Below, one piece after another: positions 61,117-64,000 of a stretch of 64,000 nt of DNA; positions within the stretch are counted from its first letter, which is position 1, and each line of letters starts with the position of its first letter. A program made the position numbers and the translations under genes. The notes below the pieces were generated by a model that ran no database searches, had not been told where the DNA came from, and worked only from the letters and a program-made list of their open reading frames with translations. This stretch comes from Armatimonadota bacterium (GTDB lineage: Bacteria > Sysuimicrobiota > Sysuimicrobiia > Sysuimicrobiales > Kaftiobacteriaceae), in the NCBI GenBank assembly GCA_031081675.1, contig JAVHLZ010000003.1, positions 60,784 to 124,783 on the forward strand, given 5' to 3'.

Positions 61117-62946
61117 TCACTCCGCGTACAGCCCCGCGATCACGTCGGCGTACTTCTCCATGATCGTCTTGCGCTTGACCTTCATGGTCGGGGTCACCTC
61201 GCCGTCCTCCTGGTACAGGCGTTTGGGCAGCAGGGCGAAGCGGCGTACCTGCTCGGGTGAGGAGAGGGTACGGTTCACCGCGTCCACCTCGGCGGCGATC
61301 AGCCGGCGCACCTCGGGGCTGCGGGTGAGGTCGGCGAAGGTGGTGAAGGGAATGCGGCGGTCCTGGGCCCACCGGGACACGGTCTCCTCGTCGATGACGA
61401 TCAGGGCCACCAGGTACTTCCGGCCGTCGCCGATGACCACCGCGTCGGCGATGTAGGGGCTGAATTTCAGCTTGTTCTCGATGTACTGGGGGGCGATGTT
61501 CTTCCCGTAGGCGTTGATGAAGATGTCCTTCTTGCGGTCGGTGAGGACCAGGTTGCCGTCGGGGTCCAGGTAGCCCACGTCGCCGGTATGCAGCCACCCG
61601 CCCTCCAGGGTCCGGGCGGTCAGCTCCGGGTCCCGGAAGTAGCCGGCGAAGACATGGGGCCCCCGCAGGAGGATCTCCCCGTCGGAGGCGATGCGCAGCT
61701 CCACCCCCGGCACGGGCTTGCCCTTGGTGCCCAGCCGCACATCGCCCACGGGGTGCACGGTGCCCACCGCCGTGCTTTCGGTCTGGGCGTAGATCTCGCG
61801 GATCTGCAGGCCGATGCTCCAGAAGAAGCGCAGCACGTCCGGCGAGACCGGCGCCGCCGAGCACAGGGCCACCCGCACCCGGTCCAGCCCCAGCCGGTGC
61901 CGCAGCGGCCGCAGGACCGCCGCCTGGGCTACCCGGTAGGCGAGGCGGAGAGGAAGCGACGGCCGCCGCCGGTCCAGACACGCCTGGGCGTAGCGCCGCC
62001 CCACCGCCACCGCAGCGGCGAACGCCGCCCGCTTGGGCCAGTCGGCGTCGGCCACCAGTAGGACCACGCCCGCGTGCAGCTTCTCCCAGATGCGGGGCAC
62101 GGCGAAGAAGATGGTGGGCCGCACCTCGCGCAGGTTCTGGGGGACTGTGTCCAGGTTCTCGGCGAAGTTGACCGTGTACCCCGCATACACGGCCGCGAAC
62201 ACCGACAGGGACCGCTCGGCGATGTGGGCCAGGGGGAGGTACGAGAGCACCTCATCGTGGGTCCCGCCGGGGAAGACGTGCCGCAGGTTGGCCTCCTGGG
62301 CCCACAGGATGTTGCCGTGGGTGATCATGGCCCCCTTGGGCGGCCCGGTGGTCCCCGAGGTGTACAGCAGCAGGGCCACGTCCGACGGCTGAAGGGCCTC
62401 CAGGCGGTCGTCCAGGGCGCGGGGGGCCGAGGCCGCGTGGGCCCGCCCCTGCTCCAGGAAGTCGTCAAAGAAGGTCACCAGGGGATCGGAGAATCCCCGC
62501 AGCCCCTCCCGGTCCATCACCACCACGCGCTCCAGGCGCGGCAGCTGCGGGCGCACCTCCAGCACCTTGTCCAGCTGCTCCTCGTTCTCCACGATGGCCA
62601 CCCGGCAGCCGGCGTGGTCGAGGATGTAGTGCACCTGCTCGGGGCTGCTGGTGGGATAGATGCCGACGGTGACGGCGCCGGCGGACTGGATGCCCAGGTC
62701 GCTGTACAGCCACTCGGGGCGGTTTTCGCCCAGGACGGCCACCGGCTCGCCCCGCTGCACGCCCAGGGAGAGCAGGGCATGGGCCACCCAGCGGACGTTG
62801 CGGGCGTACTCCTCCCAGCTGACCCGCCGCCAGATCCCCAGCTCCTTGCGGCGCAGGGCCACCCGCGGCCCCAGGCGCGCGGCCTGCCGGAAGAACAGCT
62901 CCGGCACCGACCGGACCTCCGGGCGCACCGCGGTCAGGACGGCCAT
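61117..62946 (-). CDS. Long-chain acyl-CoA synthetase, AMP-binding (FAA1/FadD15 type)
   Basis: A 609-residue adenylate-forming enzyme. LLLYTSGTTGPPKGAMITHGN (P-loop), YAQTESTAVGTVHP, GGWLHTGDVGYLDPDGNLVLTDRKKDIFINAYGKNIAPQYIEN, and the C-terminal GEVTPTMKVKRKTIMEKYAD with catalytic lysine. This second class of acyl-CoA synthetase differs from the LcfA-like enzyme at 51420. It may serve different chain lengths or lipid synthesis. No ribosome binding site is evident before ATG 62946, and TAGTCC sits 9 bases upstream. Confidence 0.92.
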   Translation of the reverse strand: MAVLTAVRPEVRSVPELFFRQAARLGPRVALRRKELGIWRRVSWEEYARNVRWVAHALLSLGVQRGEPVAVLGENRPEWLYSDLGIQSAGAVTVGIYPTSSPEQVHYILDHAGCRVAIVENEEQLDKVLEVRPQLPRLERVVVMDREGLRGFSDPLVTFFDDFLEQGRAHAASAPRALDDRLEALQPSDVALLLYTSGTTGPPKGAMITHGNILWAQEANLRHVFPGGTHDEVLSYLPLAHIAERSLSVFAAVYAGYTVNFAENLDTVPQNLREVRPTIFFAVPRIWEKLHAGVVLLVADADWPKRAAFAAAVAVGRRYAQACLDRRRPSLPLRLAYRVAQAAVLRPLRHRLGLDRVRVALCSAAPVSPDVLRFFWSIGLQIREIYAQTESTAVGTVHPVGDVRLGTKGKPVPGVELRIASDGEILLRGPHVFAGYFRDPELTARTLEGGWLHTGDVGYLDPDGNLVLTDRKKDIFINAYGKNIAPQYIENKLKFSPYIADAVVIGDGRKYLVALIVIDEETVSRWAQDRRIPFTTFADLTRSPEVRRLIAAEVDAVNRTLSSPEQVRRFALLPKRLYQEDGEVTPTMKVKRKTIMEKYADVIAGLYAE

Positions 62947-63084
62947 GGTGAGGACGGACTACGCCGCCCCCGGCGCCCGGTCCTCCGTGGCCGGCAGGTG
63001 GGGGTGATGGGGCCTGAGGCCTGCGTCCCGGGCCGCCCGCCACGCCGGCAGGGATCACGGCACGCGACGGGAAAGCACTCGGCA

Positions 63085-64000
63085 GATGCGCCTGCACCGC
63101 ATCGAACTGCCCACGCCGTTTCCGGTGGGACCCGTCAACGCCTACCTCCTGGCCGGCGAGCCCCTCACCCTCGTGGACGCCGGCCCCCGCACCCCCCAGG
63201 CCCAGGCGGCGCTGGAGGCCGGCGTGGCCCGGGCCGGCCACCGGCTGGAGGAGATCCGCCGGGTGGTGCTCACCCACGGCCACACCGACCACGCGGGTAA
63301 CGCCGCCTGGGTGGCACAGCGCAGCGGCGCCGCCGTCTACGCGCACCCCGCCGACCGGCCCAAGGTCTCCGGCCAGCGGTGGGCGCTGGAGCACCTGCGG
63401 GCCTTTGTCGTCCAGGCCGGCCTGCCCCCTTCGGCCCTGGAGGCGTTCGCCGAGCGCCTGGGCGCGCTGCGCCAGTACCACGAGCCCGTACCCGAGCTTC
63501 AGCCGCTGGACGACGGACAGTCGCTGGCCCTGGACGGCGAGCGGCTGCGGGTCCTGCACACCCCGGGCCACTCCCACGGGCACGTCTGCCTGTACCACGA
63601 AGACGGCGTGTTGATCGCCGGCGACCTGCTGCTGGCGGACATCAGCCCCAATCCGGTGGTGGAGTTCGGCCCCGACGGCCGCCGGCTGCCGACCCTGCCC
63701 CTGTACCTGCAGTCGCTGCGGCGGGTGTTGCTGCTGAACTGCGACGTGGCCCACCCCGGCCACGGTCCCGCGCTGGACAATCCCAACGCGCGCATCCGCG
63801 AGCTGATCGCCCACCACGACCAGCGCAAGGAGCGCGTGGCCGCCCTCCTGCGCGGGGGAGCGCGGACATTGGCGGAGCTGTGCCGGGAGCTGTATCCGGA
63901 CGTGGACGAGGCCTCCCTGATCCTCGCCCTCTCCGAGGTGGTCGGCCACCTGGACCTGCTGGCCGAGGAGAAGCGCCTGGCCAGCACCCGCCGCAAGGGC
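63085..64000 (+). CDS. MBL-fold metallo-hydrolase (3' end outside window)
   Basis: At least 305 residues, open to the end of the window. Metallo-beta-lactamase fold: VNAYLLAGEPLTLVDAGP, metal-binding VVLTHGHTDHAGNA (HxHxDH), HTPGHSHGHVCLYHEDGVLIAGDLLL, and HPGHGP with the last histidine. A C-terminal helical domain follows from about 225 (HHDQRKERVAALLRGG), as in glyoxalase II-like and LACTB2-type hydrolases that have a winged-helix end. Substrate unknown. It is divergent from the acyl-CoA synthetase gene. Confidence 0.88.

Overview
The window is very GC-rich (roughly 70% by eye), almost fully coding, and reads as ordinary chromosome of a deep-branching, uncultured-type bacterium. No insertion sequence, prophage, CRISPR array or resistance island was seen. 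Several features are Gram-positive-like: MurT/GatD lipid II amidation, a fadN-fadA-fadE operon, mfd-rqcP-divIC-yabR gene order, and prkA-yhbH-spoVR. Against this, the branched-chain amino acid binding protein has no lipobox cysteine, which fits a periplasm. I favour a Terrabacteria-side lineage (near CSP1-3/Armatimonadota/Chloroflexota-type groups); this is inference, as no marker gene in the window settles it.

Layout. 1-5556: end of a glutamine-dependent NAD synthetase, then a two-gene glutamate synthase-like enzyme (an FMN protein with a duplicated domain, and a fused amidotransferase-GXGXG protein). 5716-6963: MFS transporter. 6970-14147: mfd, a parvulin, rqcP, eno, divIC and a yabR-like S1 protein. 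14231-18238: small unknown gene and a heterodimeric ABC exporter. 18344-19437: prenyltransferase-like protein and a small unknown. 19557: tRNA-Glu(CTC). 19761-24194: KimA-type potassium transporter and a membrane pyrophosphatase. 24284-27023: ECF sigma factor, zinc anti-sigma, RseB-like protein, TatA, and a secreted protein. 27158-31443: methyltransferase, a glycosyltransferase/PIG-L deacetylase fusion, and two transporters. 31443-33613: GatD and MurT. 33808-35134: bifunctional nuclease family protein and an SDR. 35198-39161: spoVR, yhbH, prkA. 39514-43476: a metal module (DtxR/MntR-type regulator, ZIP transporter, multicopper oxidase, CDF exporter). 43568-45913: penicillin acylase. 45987-53105: beta-oxidation operon plus acyl-CoA ligase. 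53191-55969: two-subunit 2-oxoacid:ferredoxin oxidoreductase. 56197-61110: Liv ABC transporter. 61117-62946: a second acyl-CoA ligase. 63085 to the end: MBL-fold hydrolase.

How it fits together. The metabolic picture is a heterotroph living on fatty acids and amino acids: beta-oxidation, two acyl-CoA ligases, ferredoxin-linked 2-oxoacid oxidation, Liv uptake and glutamate synthase. It also has a pyrophosphate-driven proton pump. The clearest regulatory circuit is at 42501-42558. There two tandem DtxR-type palindromes sit on the start region of a consensus promoter driving multicopper oxidase, ZIP transporter and the regulator itself. Consensus sigma-70-like promoters also precede prkA, the S1-domain gene and the bifunctional nuclease gene. 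A few genes (mfd, the CDF exporter, the methyltransferase) have a -10 element so close to the start codon that leaderless or nearly leaderless mRNAs are likely.

No wholly new multi-gene system is certain here. The best candidates for something undescribed are the duplicated-domain glutamate synthase-like pair, the glycosyltransferase-deacetylase fusion cassette, the ZIP transporter with an extracytoplasmic domain in the DtxR-controlled operon, and the long structured leader of prkA.
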